Below are positions 62,622-64,000 of a stretch of 64,000 bases of DNA, piece after piece. The translations under genes and the position numbers were made by a program. A model generated the notes under the pieces. That model saw only the letters and a list, made by a program, of their open reading frames with translations, ran no database searches and was not told the DNA's origin. Each line of letters opens with the position of its first letter. The stretch's first letter is position 1. Source of the DNA: Burkholderiales bacterium (GTDB taxonomy: Bacteria > Pseudomonadota > Gammaproteobacteria > Burkholderiales > WYBJ01). The DNA is taken from NCBI GenBank assembly GCA_020848435.1, contig JADLAC010000059.1, forward strand, positions 121,899 to 185,898. The letters run 5' to 3'.

Positions 62622-63635
62622 TCAGTTGAGCTTCACGCCGGCGCGGCGAACCACGTCGGCCCAGCGGGCGATGTCCTGGCGCACGAAATCGGCGGCCTGC
62701 CGCGGTGTGATGCCCTGAATGACGTCGAGGCCTTGCTCGCTCAACTTCGCCTTCAGCTCGCCGGCGTCGAGGCTTTTCTGCACGATGGCGTGAATGCGAT
62801 CGACGATCGCCGGCGCGACCCCGCTCGGCATCGCGAGACCATACCAGGAGCCGGCGCGATAGCCCGCCAAGCCCGATTCGCTCATGGTCGGCGCTTCGGG
62901 CAGCGTGGCGGAGCGCCGCTCGCTGGTGACCGCGATCGCGCGTATGCGATTGGCCCGCACGTGTGCCAAGGCGCCCGGGAAGCTGGTGAAGTAGAACTGC
63001 ACCCGCCCGGATACGAGGTCCACCAGGGCCGCGACTGTGCCTTTGTAGGGCACGTGCGTGAGTTCGAGGCCCGCGCGCTGGGTGAGCAGCTCGCCGGCGA
63101 GATGCGACGGCGTGCCGACGCCCGAGGACGCGTAGTTGACTTCGCGCGGGCGCGCGCGCACATGGGCGATGAGATCCGCTAGCGTGCGCGCCGGCAACTG
63201 GGGATGGACGGCGAGCATGAACGGCACGTCGGCAACCATCGTGACCTGCGTGAAGTCGCGCACGAAGTCGTAGCCGAGCTTCGGGTAGAGACTGGGGGCG
63301 ACGGTGCTCGAACCGCTCGACAGCAGCAGCGTGTAGCCGTCCGCGGGCGCCTTGGCGGCGAGCTCCGCCGCGATATTGCCTGCTGCCCCCGGCCGATTGT
63401 CGATCACGACCGGCTGGCCCAAGCCGGCCGCGAGCTGCTCGCCCAATGCGCGCGCGAGGATGTCGCTGGTGCCCCCGGGGGGAAAGCCCAGCACGAGCCG
63501 CAGCGGACGTGCCGGGTAGGGCTGCGGTGCGGCGGTGTGCGGGACAGCGAGCACGATGAGCGCGGCGGCGCACGCGATCGCATTGCGGGCCAAGCGGCGC
63601 GTGGCGCGGTGCAAGCGCTGCCGTTGAAATCCCAT
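62622..63635 (-). CDS. Bug/TctC-family periplasmic solute receptor (4)
   Basis: A 337-residue receptor. The long signal peptide is LARNAIACAAALIVLAVPHT followed by AAPQPYPARP. Family phrases LRLVLGFPPGGTSDILARAL, VVIDNRPGAAGNIAAELAAK, YASSGVGTPSHLAGELLTQ and THVPYKGTVAALVDLVSG are intact. The ATG at 63633-63635 has AGGAG close by; an upstream ATG at 63699-63701 with GGGGAA would add 22 residues. No tctAB is near. It is the last complete gene before the IS fragment. Confidence 0.9.
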   Translation of the reverse strand: MGFQRQRLHRATRRLARNAIACAAALIVLAVPHTAAPQPYPARPLRLVLGFPPGGTSDILARALGEQLAAGLGQPVVIDNRPGAAGNIAAELAAKAPADGYTLLLSSGSSTVAPSLYPKLGYDFVRDFTQVTMVADVPFMLAVHPQLPARTLADLIAHVRARPREVNYASSGVGTPSHLAGELLTQRAGLELTHVPYKGTVAALVDLVSGRVQFYFTSFPGALAHVRANRIRAIAVTSERRSATLPEAPTMSESGLAGYRAGSWYGLAMPSGVAPAIVDRIHAIVQKSLDAGELKAKLSEQGLDVIQGITPRQAADFVRQDIARWADVVRRAGVKLN

Positions 63636-63901
63636 GAGCTCCTGCTCGCACTCCGATTGCAGGGCGCGCTGCGCGCAAGATCGACCGATCCGATGCATCA
63701 TGGTGTGTTCCCCTTTTCGGTCATGGCTTGGCGATGGGTCTGCATACACGCCGCTTGACCTGCGCGCCACATTGCCGCCGCCGATCGCTGTCGGGCGCGG
63801 GCGACGCGCGGGTGGCGCGGCCGGATCGAATTTTGCCCATCGAGCGCGTTCCAATCGAGGCATGGGTATTGCGGGTAGTGTCTCAGTTTGAAATGTAACG
63901 G

Positions 63902-64000
63902 TCAGTCCGCCAGCTTCGCGATTTCTTCCAGCGACCATACATGATCCGCGACCTTGGCTTCCATCGCTGGCGTGACGCGCAGAGTCTTATGGATGCGCCC
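63902..64000 (-). CDS. IS1-family-like transposase, C-terminal end (partial, right edge)
   Basis: Thirty-two residues ending in a TGA at 63902-63904. They read GRIHKTLRVTPAMEAKVADH then VWSLEEIAKLAD, a C-terminus I recall from IS1-family transposases in Burkholderiales and Bradyrhizobium. The catalytic core lies beyond the window. The ~200 bp between it and Bug receptor 4 show no gene; the terminal inverted repeat of the element is expected there but cannot be placed without the other end. Confidence 0.75.
   Translation of the reverse strand, partial: GRIHKTLRVTPAMEAKVADHVWSLEEIAKLAD

Overview
This is a high-GC chromosomal window, densely coded on both strands. It most likely comes from a soil or environmental betaproteobacterium of Burkholderiales type. 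The signs are: the housekeeping order waaF / zinc-finger protein / ilvE / glnE facing yhdP-like / nitrilase / tldD / aroG; four orphan Bug (TctC) solute receptors; the aat-bpt N-end-rule pair; a DegQ/M61 pair; and several families of REP-like intergenic repeats. No tRNA, rRNA, prophage or CRISPR array was seen. The only mobile element is the C-terminal piece of an IS1-type transposase at the right edge.

Layout. 1-12.4 kb: LPS heptosyltransferase (cut by the edge), branched-chain aminotransferase and GlnE on the minus strand; a giant YhdP-type envelope protein, a nitrilase, TldD and DAHP synthase on the plus strand. 12.4-27.5 kb is rich in signal transduction: a cyclic-nucleotide-binding protein, a kinase-HDOD-GAF protein, a kinase next to a c-heme/HAMP sensor, a SulP transporter, two small cytochromes c, endonuclease III, a cyclase-FHA protein, and a transmembrane Ser/Thr kinase followed by a CsgG-like protein and a third secreted protein. 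That third protein appears to share the kinase's extracytoplasmic domain. 27.5-36.4 kb: orphan RsxB-like ferredoxin, TPR membrane protein, bpt-aat, Usp, SirB-like, hemerythrin, HDOD, RidA and DsbC-like proteins. 36.4-38.1 kb holds a conserved unknown gene and a UGSC-family gene interrupted by an in-frame UGA. 38.1-46.7 kb: small enzymes, metallophosphoesterase, two Bug receptors, Dtd, aspartate dehydrogenase, EamA transporter, spermidine-synthase-like protein and DegQ-type protease. 46.7-64 kb: M61 peptidase, SbmA-like ABC transporter, a sigma/anti-sigma/FtsH operon, zinc-ribbon and DUF2726 proteins, HisN-like phosphatase, aminotransferase, two more Bug receptors, lipoprotein, aldo/keto reductase, MFS/BT1 transporter, ThrH and the IS fragment.

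The most striking item is the UGSC gene (37508-38038). Its frame continues cleanly through a UGA that is followed at once by Gly-Ser-Cys, the family's signature. A 7-bp hairpin with a 5-nt loop sits 18 nt downstream, as expected of a bacterial SECIS element. Standard gene calling would split it in two. Next in interest are the kinase/CsgG-like/secreted-protein cluster (23.3-27.4 kb), the kinase/heme-sensor pair (16.2-18.6 kb), the ECF sigma/anti-sigma/FtsH operon (50.6-53.7 kb), and three families of REP-like palindromes at seven loci. All assignments rest on reading the sequence and remembered family motifs; no database search was run.
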